A DNA stretch of 50,672 nucleotides from Bacteroidota bacterium (GCA_018333525.1 JAGXTF010000091.1:1-50672), one strand, 5' to 3'. Positions 17,333-26,201 are shown, numbered from the stretch's first letter. Translations and numbers: made by a program. Notes: generated by a model not told the origin, from the sequence alone.

Positions 17333-18175
17333 ATGTTATTGGTTGCAGATAGCGGCAGTACCAAATGCGATTGGCTGTTGGATCAGGAAAACGGCAATTC
17401 ACTTGCGTTCACTACCGTTGGTTTTAATCCATTATTTCATTCCACTGAATTTATTGTGGCTGAAATCTGGAAGAATGAAGGGTTGATGGAACATACCACA
17501 AAAGTTACTGAGGTACATTTTTTTGGTGCAAGTATAAGCAGCGATGAAAGGAAAACTGTGGTGGTAAATGCTTTGAAACAGGTATTTCGCGGAGCTGAAA
17601 TTCATGCCGACCATGACCTCGCAGGTGCTGCAATTGCAACCTGCAATGGAGATCCCGGAATAGCATGTATTCTGGGAACAGGAAGTAACAGTTGTTTTTA
17701 TGACGGGAAAGAAATTTATGAAAAAGTTCCTGCACTCGGATATATACTGGGAGATGAAGCAGGTGGAGCCTGGTTTGGAAAGGAATTTTTGCGTTTATAT
17801 TTATATCATCAATTGCCTGCATTAATTGAACAGGAATTAGAACATAACGGTGTATTTAAGGAAATTATTTTTAATCGCGTGTATCAGCAGGAAGGAGCGA
17901 ATGTCTATTTGGCTTCATTCATGACTACCATTAAAAAATATAAGGATGAAAAAATTGTTCAGCAATTGTTATTTGAAGGCTTTCGTGAATTCCTGAAAGC
18001 GCATGTAATTTGCTATAATAATTATAAATTGTTTCCTGTACATTTTGTGGGATCTGTGGCGAAATATTTCCGAATGGAATTAGAGCAGGTTTGCAGTGAA
18101 TTGGGCATACAAAGTGGTGTTTTCACCAATGAACCTGTTCAGGGATTATTGGAATATTACCGAAATAAAAAATAA
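17333..18175 (+). CDS. BadF/BadG-type ATPase, N-acetylglucosamine kinase-like
   Basis: 280 aa. I chose the ATG at 17333 because the conserved phosphate-1 motif (LLVADSGSTKCDWLL) begins right there; a longer reading from 17243 would run into the divergent glycosylase gene. Seen: CILGTGSNSCFYDG (about 121-134), the second ATP-binding motif, and GYILGDEAGGAWFGKEF (about 145-161), as in N-acetylglucosamine kinase-like ASKHA proteins. The substrate is probably an amino sugar from cell-wall recycling, by family inference. The bestrophin gene starts 3 bp downstream, so they are co-transcribed, though no shared function is obvious. Confidence 0.88.
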   Translation: MLLVADSGSTKCDWLLDQENGNSLAFTTVGFNPLFHSTEFIVAEIWKNEGLMEHTTKVTEVHFFGASISSDERKTVVVNALKQVFRGAEIHADHDLAGAAIATCNGDPGIACILGTGSNSCFYDGKEIYEKVPALGYILGDEAGGAWFGKEFLRLYLYHQLPALIEQELEHNGVFKEIIFNRVYQQEGANVYLASFMTTIKKYKDEKIVQQLLFEGFREFLKAHVICYNNYKLFPVHFVGSVAKYFRMELEQVCSELGIQSGVFTNEPVQGLLEYYRNKK

Positions 18176-18178
18176 AAA

Positions 18179-19057
18179 ATGCGCTCCTACGATACCAAAA
18201 ACTGGTTCAGTGTACTTACTTTTTACCGGCATGATACTGCCAGAACTCTGTGGCCTGTAATACTATTTACGGGAATTTATACCTTCGGTGTTGTATATTT
18301 TATTGATAATTCTGAAGCGTTAAAAGAAAGTAATGTAATAAAAAATATTTTTGTTATTCATAGCCTCCTTGGTTTTGTAATTTCCATGCTTTTGGTGTTC
18401 AGAACCAATACAGCTTATGACCGTTGGTGGGAAGGCAGAAAACTATGGGGCTCTCTTGTAAATAGCAGTAGAAATCTGGCAATCAGGCTTCATTCGATAC
18501 TCGACAAAGATGACCAGACAAACCGCCAATATTTTACGACATTTATTTCCTTATTTCCGCGTGCATTGGATCAACATTTAAAGTCTAAAGCACTTCAACT
18601 TTCACTGGACGAAAACGAACATCCGGAACTCGCTAAACTTGACCCTGAAAAGCATTTACCCTTCCAAATTTCCGCGATGATACAAAGTAAAATTTACTCC
18701 TTGCATCGCGAAAATAAAATTGGAGAGGCGCCCTTAATTACCTTATCCAACGAAATGGCATCGTTTATGGATATATGCGGGGCTTGTGAGAGAATAAAAA
18801 ACACCCCTATTCCTTACAGTTATGCATCATTTATCAAGAAATTCATTATTCTTTATATTCTATCTCTCCCTTGGGGATTAAACCATATTTTGAGCTATTG
18901 GAGCATTGCAGTAGTCATATTTGTAATGTACGCGCTCAGCAGCCTGGAAGTTATAGCAGAAGAAATAGAAGAACCATTTGGTGAGGATGCCAATGATTTG
19001 CCAACTGGAAAAATAGCAGACAATATTGGAAAAAATGTGAGAGAGATTCTCATGTGA
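18179..19057 (+). CDS. Bestrophin-family anion channel-like protein
   Basis: 292 aa membrane protein. The family hallmark FRTNTAYDRWWEGRKLWG lies at about residues 80-97, after two hydrophobic segments (25-42, 60-79); further segments are at about 220-250 (FIILYILSLPWGLNHIL). The C-terminal part has the conserved acidic EEIEEPFGEDANDLPT, which matches the calcium/gating region of bestrophins. Bacterial members are ion channels, some cation-selective. It is the second gene of a unit with the kinase-like gene. 19058-19257 downstream holds no gene. Confidence 0.9.
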   Translation: MRSYDTKNWFSVLTFYRHDTARTLWPVILFTGIYTFGVVYFIDNSEALKESNVIKNIFVIHSLLGFVISMLLVFRTNTAYDRWWEGRKLWGSLVNSSRNLAIRLHSILDKDDQTNRQYFTTFISLFPRALDQHLKSKALQLSLDENEHPELAKLDPEKHLPFQISAMIQSKIYSLHRENKIGEAPLITLSNEMASFMDICGACERIKNTPIPYSYASFIKKFIILYILSLPWGLNHILSYWSIAVVIFVMYALSSLEVIAEEIEEPFGEDANDLPTGKIADNIGKNVREILM

Positions 19058-19257
19058 TTCATATCATTTTTCATCGCATTCATCCTCACTTTTGTCGAGT
19101 GGCAATGGCGATTTGACATAAGTTTAGATGGTCTATAACAAATTGATTTAAAATCATATACGATTTTATTTATCGTTGAAGTGACCGTTTATCGACAAAA
19201 AAATATTGTAACTCCAAACAAACGTGTTGCGTAAAAGGGGAAACAAAAATCAAAATC

Positions 19258-20262
19258 ATGAAACTTCAACATTACTCCTTTTCACTACTTGCAATCTCCT
19301 TAAACTTTGCTAATGCGCAAGTCCAAATTAATTCCGATGATGTATATGCGCCCGGAACTTACCAAATAGCTACCGCTAAAACCGGCGGATTCAATATTGG
19401 CACGTCTGGTGAAAATAAGGTTTGGGATTTTTCCGGACTCCAAAAAGATCAGACTTACAATTTCAATTTGTCTGCTTACCAATCTTCAGGAAATAAACCC
19501 GATGCCAACTTTATTCGAACTGAAGGCACAGACACATTTGAATACATAAAAAAATCCCATTCAACGATGTATGAAATCAGATCCATAGTGAATTTTTCAG
19601 AAATAAATTATTATCCCATTCAATACCTTCAGTTTCCTATGGCATATAACCATAGTATTATGGATTCCATCGATTTTATTTATTACTATAAAGGCTCGGA
19701 TTTGGGAGTAGATAAAGATTCTGTAAGACTGGTATACCACGAACACAAAAACACCATTGCGGATGCCTGGGGAAAATTGAAATTACCCAATGGTGAATAC
19801 GATGCGTTGCGAATCAAAACTACAGATAAATTTAAACTATATATGGAAGGGAAATCCGGCTCAGAATCCTGGGCACATGTGGATGGTTACGACTACGATG
19901 AATCAATTACAGATTACAATTGGTACACCAATAACAAAGGAACTGTTTTAGCAACATATAATGTTGAAAGTGATGCAATGAATTTCATGGTATCCGCTAA
20001 TATTGGAATTAAACACAGAGCTCCAAACGAAAATGGGGTTTGTTTTTTGAATCCGATGAGTGAAGCCTGGAAAGTAAGAAACCCGGGTAAAAAAGAAATT
20101 ACCATACGCTTATATGATGGTACCGGGAAAACGGTAAAACAGGAAAATTTGTTACCTGAATCAGAACTCATCATGAATACCAGTTATTTGAACAACGGAA
20201 TTTATTATATGGAAACAATTGATTCCGATGGCATAAAACAGGGTTTTAAAGTGATGAAGTAA
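19258..20262 (+). CDS. Secreted protein with T9SS type A sorting tail
   Basis: 334 aa. A signal peptide covers residues 1-20 (LLAISLNFANAQ). The middle (residues 25-240) is rich in aromatic and polar residues (KVWDFSGLQ, YDYDESITDYNWY) and probably beta-sandwich; I recognise no catalytic motif. The last 75-80 residues, with EITIRLYDGTGKTVKQE and LNNGIYYMET, and a final KQGFKVMK, match a type A (Por secretion) sorting domain, so it should be exported by the T9SS and possibly glycolipid-anchored. It is transcribed alone, ending at a strong terminator. Function unknown. Confidence 0.82.
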   Translation: MKLQHYSFSLLAISLNFANAQVQINSDDVYAPGTYQIATAKTGGFNIGTSGENKVWDFSGLQKDQTYNFNLSAYQSSGNKPDANFIRTEGTDTFEYIKKSHSTMYEIRSIVNFSEINYYPIQYLQFPMAYNHSIMDSIDFIYYYKGSDLGVDKDSVRLVYHEHKNTIADAWGKLKLPNGEYDALRIKTTDKFKLYMEGKSGSESWAHVDGYDYDESITDYNWYTNNKGTVLATYNVESDAMNFMVSANIGIKHRAPNENGVCFLNPMSEAWKVRNPGKKEITIRLYDGTGKTVKQENLLPESELIMNTSYLNNGIYYMETIDSDGIKQGFKVMK

Positions 20263-20305
20263 CACTTCCGCAGATAACGAACTGCGATTCATTATATGGT
20301 TTTAG

Positions 20306-20330
20306 AAATCCCCGATTGGGGATTTTTTTT
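20306..20330 (+). terminator. Terminator of the 334-aa secreted protein gene
   Basis: A perfect stem aaatcccc/ggggattt with loop gatt, followed by a run of T, 44 bases after the stop codon. Confidence 0.9.
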
Positions 20331-20352
20331 GTGAATTACTGTAAATATTTTT

Positions 20353-20527
20353 CCTCCGGTTGGTCTTTTTGAATTCATCTAAATCCATTGAAATTAACAC
20401 AAATCTCCATGAATTCATGAGACCAATCGGGCATTTTGGGAGAATAATATGGATTGAAGTTCGGTCTCGCCCCGCTGGGGTGGCGGTTGGTCTCGCTCCG
20501 CTTAGCTTTGCAAAGACCAACCGCGGG
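20353..20527. repeat. MITE-like repeat R1 (full length)
   Basis: 175 bp. Ends are inverted: ggttggtcttt near the left, aaagaccaacc near the right. Inside are two back-to-back hairpins. The left one pairs tgaattcat with atgaattca plus ggttggtc with gaccaa; the right one pairs gcggttggtct with agaccaaccgc. It has no coding capacity. It is one of five related copies (R1-R5) in 5.2 kb. Together with the terminator it fills most of the gap 20263-20631. Confidence 0.85.
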
Positions 20528-20631
20528 AAAGGAACCTAATAATAAATGCTTGAATTTATTAAATGGATGATCTGGCACACCATTTGGTTCGGCACCTAAA
20601 ACAAAAGTCCAACAAATTAATCCAAAAGAAA

Positions 20632-21534
20632 ATGAAATCAAGAGTGTTCAAAATCTGGAGTGCGACAATTACTTTTTTTGTCATTCTTGTTCTGGTAATC
20701 GCCTGCAGGAAGGAATTTTTAACGAACAATACTCATAATGGAGCGCGCAATTTACAGATTTATCTCACCGATCATCCCTGCCCATTTGACTCTGTATTTG
20801 TCGAAATTCTATTTGTGGAAGTCAGGCTGGATACTGGTAATTGTGATGATGATGATGATGATCGTCCTGTAGGGTATCACGATAACGATGATGATCAGGG
20901 CGATGACGATGATGATGATGATGAACATGGCTGTGGAAGTGTCTGGGATACATTGGCGATATCTCCCGGTGTTTACAATATCATGGATTTGAGAAACGGA
21001 GTAGATACTCTTTTAGCGAATGGAAGTTTACCTGCTGGCAATGTGAAACAAATACGCCTTACACTTGGTACAAATAACTCAGTAGTAATTGGTGGAACTA
21101 CCTATCCATTAAACTTATTCCCCGGTTCAAGCCACTATGCTTACGTAAAATTAGATGATGATGAACTGGAACATCTCAGTTCAGGAAAATATGCAATATG
21201 GCTGGATTTTGATATCTGCAGATCCATTGTACAATACAACGGAAGTTATTTCCTGAAACCATATCTTAAAGCATTCACTATTTCAAGATTTGGAGCAGTG
21301 GAAGGGGAAGTGGGACCTCGCGCCGCCAAAGCATTTGTTACTGTTTATAATTATACAGATACCGGCACTGCAATTCCCGATGATGACGGTGAATTCAAGA
21401 TTCGTGGATTGATTCCCGGCGTCTATACGGTATTATTTGATGGTAACAACGGTTATAACGATACCATCTTGTACAATGTGCAGGTGTCCGCAGGCAGAAC
21501 CACGGAATTACGAAGAATATCGCTCAGTAATTAG
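20632..21534 (+). CDS. DUF4382 lipoprotein with Asp-rich loop
   Basis: 300 aa from the ATG at 20632 (a longer reading from 20563 would add 23 residues before the signal and is unlikely). The signal has lipobox VIAC, so it is a lipoprotein. Residues about 38-210 match DUF4382 (LQIYLTDHPCPFDSVFVEI, then YNIMDLRNGVDTLLANGSLP). Inserted at about 70-100 is a highly acidic loop with runs of Asp encoded by gat triplets. Residues 220-295 form a carboxypeptidase-regulatory-like beta-sandwich (DDDGEFKIRGLIPGVYTVLF). The function of the family is unknown; the acidic loop may bind Ca2+, by inference. It is flanked by repeats R1 and R2. Confidence 0.85.
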   Translation: MKSRVFKIWSATITFFVILVLVIACRKEFLTNNTHNGARNLQIYLTDHPCPFDSVFVEILFVEVRLDTGNCDDDDDDRPVGYHDNDDDQGDDDDDDDEHGCGSVWDTLAISPGVYNIMDLRNGVDTLLANGSLPAGNVKQIRLTLGTNNSVVIGGTTYPLNLFPGSSHYAYVKLDDDELEHLSSGKYAIWLDFDICRSIVQYNGSYFLKPYLKAFTISRFGAVEGEVGPRAAKAFVTVYNYTDTGTAIPDDDGEFKIRGLIPGVYTVLFDGNNGYNDTILYNVQVSAGRTTELRRISLSN

Positions 21535-21550
21535 TTTTGATATGCAAAGT

Positions 21551-21584
21551 GAAAAAGCAGTCGGAAGGCTGCTTTTTCTTTTTT
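21551..21584 (+). terminator. Terminator of the DUF4382 gene
   Basis: A ten-base stem gaaaaagcag/ctgctttttc with an eight-base loop and a T tail, 16 bases after the stop codon. 21585-21714 beyond it shows nothing. Confidence 0.88.
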
Positions 21585-21714
21585 GAGAATTTTTTTTTCA
21601 AATTGAGAATGAATTTTACATTTAAATAAATCCTGGTGAAGTTTAGCAATCTAAAAAATATAATTTCTCTTGTGATTATTGATCGTTTAATAAAGACCTA
21701 AACAAAATACTTTT

Positions 21715-21886
21715 CTCCCTCGGTTGGTCTTTTTGAATTCAATTAAATCCATTGAAATTAGTACAAATCTCCATGAATTCATGAGACCAATCAAACATTT
21801 GTGGAAGAGAACATAGGAAGGTAGAGGGTCGAGGTCCGCATGGTGGCGGTTGGTCTCGCTGCGCTGCACAAAGACCAACCGCGGGG
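21715..21886. repeat. MITE-like repeat R2 (full length)
   Basis: 172 bp, same plan and orientation as R1: ctccctcggttggtct at the left, agaccaaccgcggggg at the right, and the internal gaattcatgagaccaa block. It ends five bases from the stop codon of the next, minus-strand gene, so it is at that gene's 3' end. Confidence 0.85.
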
Positions 21887-21890
21887 GATA

Positions 21891-22595
21891 CTATTTTATT
21901 ACTTTAAAGTCCATCAATTCCCATGACACCCCACTATTCAACTCATATTTTATCAATCCGATATCTTTTGCCCACCATGTTTGGGTAATTGTATTCTTTA
22001 GAAAATCAGAAATTATAACCGAATCCGAACAGCCAACATGTCTCACATTTTTGTAAATTTTACCTGCGATATTGATATCTAATGTATCCATAAGTCGGTA
22101 AATTCGGAAGTCATTTCTATTCAGGGAATATTTTCCATCCCCACTGGTATAAGCAGATGTTTGTGTGTTGAAGTCCAGAAACCACTCATAATTTGGAGGG
22201 CCAAATCCAATGATTATTTCGGTAATGTTGGAAAGATTCGAATGGGGAAATTCCAATTCATTGGTGTGACTAAATTTCACCCTCCAGGTTCCTTCACAAA
22301 AATCCAGACCAGGTTCTAATTTATCTGTACAACCACTTCCATTATATGATTCATCACGATCCACAACGTAAAACGTGTCCATCACGGTTGTATCAGGGTA
22401 TTTCCGGAATTTCCACCAGCTGCCTTTTTGAAATGCATAATATTTGAATATTTCCGGATCTTGACGGTGCGCAATACTGTCGCAATCGCAAGAAGGTTTC
22501 TTTTTACAAGACGTTAATATCTGTGTTGAATGATATACAAACAGGAATAAAATCCCGAATTTTAAGATTCTTCGAAAATATTTAGCAATGGTCAT
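21891..22595 (-). CDS. Predicted lipoprotein of unknown function
   Basis: 234 aa. A long N-terminal hydrophobic segment ends in LTSC (Cys at about residue 30), a lipobox, followed by KKKPSCDCD. The mature part is rich in Trp, Tyr and Phe and has several cysteines (CTDKLEPGLDFCEGTW), which suggests a disulfide-stabilised beta-fold. I recognise no family. It stands alone on the minus strand with repeat R2 at its 3' end and R3 upstream of its 5' end. Position in an accessory block of diverse lipoproteins suggests a lineage-specific gene. Confidence 0.7.
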   Translation of the reverse strand: MTIAKYFRRILKFGILFLFVYHSTQILTSCKKKPSCDCDSIAHRQDPEIFKYYAFQKGSWWKFRKYPDTTVMDTFYVVDRDESYNGSGCTDKLEPGLDFCEGTWRVKFSHTNELEFPHSNLSNITEIIIGFGPPNYEWFLDFNTQTSAYTSGDGKYSLNRNDFRIYRLMDTLDINIAGKIYKNVRHVGCSDSVIISDFLKNTITQTWWAKDIGLIKYELNSGVSWELMDFKVIK

Positions 22596-22686
22596 TGAGC
22601 ATTATAATTTTAAAAGTTAAAACAAATTCAATATGCAAGTTATCCATATTTTTCGGAAAGCCAAATTTCAGTTGGTATGATTATTC

Positions 22687-22861
22687 TCCCCTGGTTGGTC
22701 TTCTTGAATGCATTAAAAACCTCAGAAATTTGCTAAAATCTCCAAGAATTCATGAGACCAACCGGTATTTGGGGAGGATAATATGGGAAGGTAGTGAGAG
22801 AGCCCCGCATGGTGGCGGTTGGTCTCGCTCCGCTGCGCTGCACAAAGACCAACCGCGGGGG
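22687..22861. repeat. MITE-like repeat R3 (full length)
   Basis: 175 bp, same plan as R1 and R2: ctcccctggttggtct at the left, agaccaaccgcgggg at the right. The right half (gcatggtggcggttggtctc) is almost identical to R2. It lies in the gap between two minus-strand lipoprotein genes, nine bases beyond the 3' end of the downstream-coordinate one. Confidence 0.85.
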
Positions 22862-22870
22862 TATAAAAAG

Positions 22871-23407
22871 CTAATTACCCAGTTTTAAGTTAAAATGACC
22901 TTGCGTAAATCTAAGTGTGTCAGAAAGATTTGTTTCAATTTCCCCCTTTCGACTTCTCACTAATTCGATTTGAAAATCCCCATTGATCTCACGAAAATTG
23001 TCAATTTCGGAAACAATTTCAATTCTATTCTCAAACAACGAACTATCATTTACCCGATATATATCGTTAATCATTTCTCCGGATTCTTTGTATGTCAGAA
23101 AGTTTGCAATTGCCCGAAGTTCGTGCGCATTGGCTCCAGATTTAGTATATATTATTTGCTTACCAAGTTTAAGCAGACCAAAAATATAAAGTTCATCTTT
23201 CAAATTATCGGTTGGCGGTATTTCATTTACCAAATGTATTTTGAACCAAGCTACCCCGCTATCTTCTCCACGATCACAATAAACCACCCTTTCGTAATTG
23301 ACACCATTTAGCACTACTTCGATTTTACCAAAAGAGTTTTTTGGATTGCTTTTTTTACATCCTATCGAGAGAAATAAAATGGTTATGAAAGGTATTAAAT
23401 ATTTCAA
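22871..23407 (-). CDS. Predicted lipoprotein of unknown function
   Basis: 178 aa, starting at TTG (23407). The signal ITILFLSIGC ends in a lipobox Cys at residue 17, followed by KKSNPKN. The mature part is a mixed beta-rich sequence with no motif I recognise (KIEVVLNGVNYERVVYCD, and YRVNDSSLFENRIEIV). The short start resembles other small Bacteroidota lipoproteins of unknown role. Repeat R3 lies at its 3' end and R4 upstream of its 5' end. Confidence 0.7.
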   Translation of the reverse strand: MKYLIPFITILFLSIGCKKSNPKNSFGKIEVVLNGVNYERVVYCDRGEDSGVAWFKIHLVNEIPPTDNLKDELYIFGLLKLGKQIIYTKSGANAHELRAIANFLTYKESGEMINDIYRVNDSSLFENRIEIVSEIDNFREINGDFQIELVRSRKGEIETNLSDTLRFTQGHFNLKLGN

Positions 23408-23447
23408 AACTCCACAATTGTTATTTTAGAACATATTAGTTTAATTT

Positions 23448-23562
23448 CTCAAGGTTACACTTTTTGTATTCATCTAAATCCACAGAAGTTAACTAAAATC
23501 TCTATGAATTCATGCGACCAACCAGGCACGCTCCGTATAGCTCCGCAAAGGCCAACCGTGGA
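23448..23562. repeat. MITE-like repeat R4 (internally deleted)
   Basis: 115 bp. It keeps the left block (tttttgtattcatctaaatcc) and gaattcatgcgaccaacc, then jumps to the right end (gcaaaggccaaccgtgg). The middle part with the inner ggttggtctc word is missing. It ends eight bases from the stop of the glycine-rich gene. Confidence 0.75.
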
Positions 23563-23570
23563 AGAAAATG

Positions 23571-25370
23571 CTATTCTACCCAAACTTTTTTTGTTTGAAT
23601 TTCGCCATTGGAATATTTCAGACAAACATAGAAAAGACCATTGCCCTGTATTAATACAGAACCGGTTTTTTGTGCAGGAATTTGCTGATGTAGCATTAAT
23701 TTTCCGGTCATTTCATAAACGAAAACTGATGCGTTTTGAAGCCGATTATTTGTTATACTCACCATTCCATCAGGACTCGGATTTGGAAATACTTCCAAAG
23801 AATATTTTTGCGTAATTTTTTCTGTATTTAAAAATAAATTGCAAGGATCCTGAATATAAGTTTTTGGAATAATTGTATCTTGAATTTTCCCTGCTAATGA
23901 AAATACAATTCCGGATATTCCATCTTTACCGGTCAAAGAATCCGGAGAGCCAATGCCACCCAGACCGAAATTCCCGGCCAATCCACCTTCCATTTCATTA
24001 CCGGAACGATAAATATTTGAGTTGATTCCATAAATACCAATTGCATCTCCACCAGAACCTCCTCCGCCGCCACCGCTGTTTCCGCCGTCACCACCGTCAC
24101 CTCCATTTCCTCCCGGTCCTCCATCTACGGATGAAATTCCCAAGCCACCTTTGCCGCCCTTACCGCCTAAAGTACCTTTCCCTGATTTCCCACCATTGCC
24201 ACCTGCACCACCCTGTCCAATAAATATTTTGCAATCCATAAATTTTGCTGATGAAGAATAGAGTATCACAGCGAAACTATGGCCTCCACTCATTCCGCCA
24301 GTACCACCTTTGGTGGATGCAATCCCACCTGATCCACCTCCACCGCCGCCGGCACCATAAGCATCCGTCAGATAATCACAACCACCGGCACCTCCACCTC
24401 CACCGCCTCCAGTACCATCCAGTCCGATAGTGCCATCACTTCCATTATTACTAACCCAAAAATTGGATACAATTATGTCGGTGTCTTTGGCACTATTACC
24501 ACCATGCCCATGATTTGTTCTGCCTGGATTTCCTGCAAAGCCATCAGCGCAGGGAGAACTTCCAAATCCTCCATAACCCGCATTATTGGGGCCGGTTTGT
24601 ACCGCATTGTTTCCGTTTATTCCCGGAGTGGCATTATAATCCGGTCCAAATGGATTGCAATCTGTGTCCATAAATCCACCTCTGCCACCTTTTCCTCCTG
24701 CAGTGGAACTATAACCCGGCGTAACAGCACCGGAACCACCACTACCAGAATTTGTGTTGTCACAACTGACTGAATATTCTTTTGCATCGCCTCCGTTACT
24801 GCCTATTACTGCTTGAACAGTGGCATCGTTTCCATCCACACCATTGGTGCCATTTGAACCTTTTCCTCCTTTGAAAATTATTCTTTGAAATACCAAATCG
24901 CTACAATTAAATCCATGCAATCCATAGGAGCTTTTTCCAGCATCTATTGCATCCGGCGCAATAATGGTGAGGTCTGAAAGTATGGTTTTTTTAGAAAAAT
25001 TCTCCGCGCGGACCGCATAGTATTCCCCATTAGTTGCTTTAACACCGGAAATAGTGGTGGTTCCATTAAAATTCCAATTGTTATCAAATCCACCCCAGAG
25101 GCTTATTCCGTTTGCGAGCTCAATAGTCTCAGTATAATGACCTGCAGCAATTCTCAACAATGTATCGCCGGTAATTTTAGCCCTGTTTATGCCGTATTGA
25201 ATGCTTGCACAAGGCGTATTTTCAGAACCACAAGTTGTGCTGTCTTTACCGTTAACATTGCTCACATGCGTAACGAAAGAACAACTTTTCTGTGCATTGC
25301 TCATAAATGGAATAAAAACAAATACGGCAATCGCAAAAGCGCGACAGAACCGGCCTTTTTTAACGTTCAT
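23571..25370 (-). CDS. Glycine-rich surface protein with T9SS type A tail
   Basis: 599 aa. Signal peptide at residues 1-26 (FVFIPFMSNAQ). Residues 30-150 resemble the start of a DUF1565-type parallel beta-helix (CASIQYGINRAK, AAGHYTETIELANGISLWGG). Residues about 165-490 are extremely Gly-rich, with runs such as GGGGGGGAGG and repeated GGxGGxGG, and should form an elongated stalk or coil. The last 75 residues (YSLEVFPNPSPDGMVSITNN, then KTKKVWVE-like end) are a type A sorting domain for T9SS export. No catalytic motif is seen. It may be a surface adhesin or matrix protein. R4 lies at its 3' end. Confidence 0.85.
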   Translation of the reverse strand: MNVKKGRFCRAFAIAVFVFIPFMSNAQKSCSFVTHVSNVNGKDSTTCGSENTPCASIQYGINRAKITGDTLLRIAAGHYTETIELANGISLWGGFDNNWNFNGTTTISGVKATNGEYYAVRAENFSKKTILSDLTIIAPDAIDAGKSSYGLHGFNCSDLVFQRIIFKGGKGSNGTNGVDGNDATVQAVIGSNGGDAKEYSVSCDNTNSGSGGSGAVTPGYSSTAGGKGGRGGFMDTDCNPFGPDYNATPGINGNNAVQTGPNNAGYGGFGSSPCADGFAGNPGRTNHGHGGNSAKDTDIIVSNFWVSNNGSDGTIGLDGTGGGGGGGAGGCDYLTDAYGAGGGGGGSGGIASTKGGTGGMSGGHSFAVILYSSSAKFMDCKIFIGQGGAGGNGGKSGKGTLGGKGGKGGLGISSVDGGPGGNGGDGGDGGNSGGGGGGSGGDAIGIYGINSNIYRSGNEMEGGLAGNFGLGGIGSPDSLTGKDGISGIVFSLAGKIQDTIIPKTYIQDPCNLFLNTEKITQKYSLEVFPNPSPDGMVSITNNRLQNASVFVYEMTGKLMLHQQIPAQKTGSVLIQGNGLFYVCLKYSNGEIQTKKVWVE

Positions 25371-25519
25371 TTTTTTATTTTAAATGGTATTATATTCATG
25401 AAAAAGGATTGATGCATTGGTCTTATACAATTTATGTCGTATTTCTAAAACATCAATCTGTTTGATTCAAATTTATAGGATTGTTTTAAAAAAAGCCATC
25501 TTTTGACAATTTCCATTTT

Positions 25520-25584
25520 CTCCCTCTGTTGGTCCAGCTTGGCGATTGGCTTCGCTTCGCTTCGAAAAGATGAGCCATGGGAGA
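25520..25584. repeat. MITE-like repeat R5 (short, end-only copy)
   Basis: 65 bp. Only the two ends remain: ttttctccctctgttggtc at the left and gagccatgggagaaaa at the right, with ttttctccc/gggagaaaa as a perfect outer inverted repeat. It ends eight bases from the stop of the next minus-strand gene. 25371-25519 before it has no feature. Confidence 0.65.
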
Positions 25585-25591
25585 AAAGACC

Positions 25592-26053
25592 CTAATCTGA
25601 TTGCATCATCCATTCATGTATACAAAACTCACATTTATAAATCTCAAAGGTTACGGTTTTATCATCATTTGTACACAATAAATTTAAGATATATGAAGCA
25701 CCGGCTTCCAAATTGAATAAATTCGGCCCTTTCATATCAGATTTATATTGAACATCTTTTTTCGTTAAAATAACATTAACTTGATTTGCATCTTTACTCC
25801 ATGTATTTGAATCTAAATATAGCTTTTGGGCCTTATCATATTGCTCAATAGTCAAATAAACCGGTTGAAAATTTACTACTAAATTTAATTTATATGAGTT
25901 GCTTATTTTATCAGATTTCATAACCTTCAACCAAATGAAATCTGACGTATTTGGTAGTTCTAATGATACAAGGCGTTGCTTTTGAACTTTAGTATCACCG
26001 GCACAGCCAATTAAAATCAAAATATATACTATTAATTTATTGTTTTTTGCCAT
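25592..26053 (-). CDS. Small predicted lipoprotein
   Basis: 153 aa. Signal VYILILIGC has its lipobox Cys at residue 17. The mature part has alternating hydrophobic residues (YKLNLVVNFQPVYLTIEQY) typical of a beta-sandwich, and two cysteines near the C-terminus (YKCEFCIHEW). I recognise no family. It is a single minus-strand gene between repeat R5 and the tRNA unit. Probably exported to the periplasm or outer membrane; function unknown. Confidence 0.65.
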   Translation of the reverse strand: MAKNNKLIVYILILIGCAGDTKVQKQRLVSLELPNTSDFIWLKVMKSDKISNSYKLNLVVNFQPVYLTIEQYDKAQKLYLDSNTWSKDANQVNVILTKKDVQYKSDMKGPNLFNLEAGASYILNLLCTNDDKTVTFEIYKCEFCIHEWMMQSD

Positions 26054-26159
26054 TCCTATACGTCACCCATTTAGAACTGGTTTTATTATCAATTTGTTTT
26101 CCTGGAGTATGACTTGTCCTGAAACAGCTTGTCATAGGAACTATTCATCATGCAAGATA

Positions 26160-26191
26160 AAACAAAAGGGTTTCAATTTCTTGAAACCCTT
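26160..26191 (-). terminator. Terminator of the CAT tRNA
   Basis: A perfect eleven-base inverted repeat (aagggtttcaa/ttgaaaccctt, four-base loop) followed on the minus strand by ttgtttt, 10 bases beyond the tRNA CCA end. Confidence 0.9.
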
Positions 26192-26201
26192 GTCTGATCT
26201 T

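Noticed and set aside
20302-20641. Minus-strand ORFs across repeat R1 (and a similar one across R2, 21687-21878)
   Set aside because: They are translations of the repeat itself. R3 and R4 do not keep the frame, so the repeat is non-coding.
24041-24773. Plus-strand ORFs rich in His, Leu and Arg or Ser/Thr
   Set aside because: They mirror the Gly-rich tract of the minus-strand gene (ggn codons read in reverse) and are composition artefacts.
19258-26053. Toxin-antitoxin or phage-defence system in the accessory block
   Set aside because: All genes there have signal peptides or lipoboxes, and none shows nuclease, kinase, TIR or helicase motifs.
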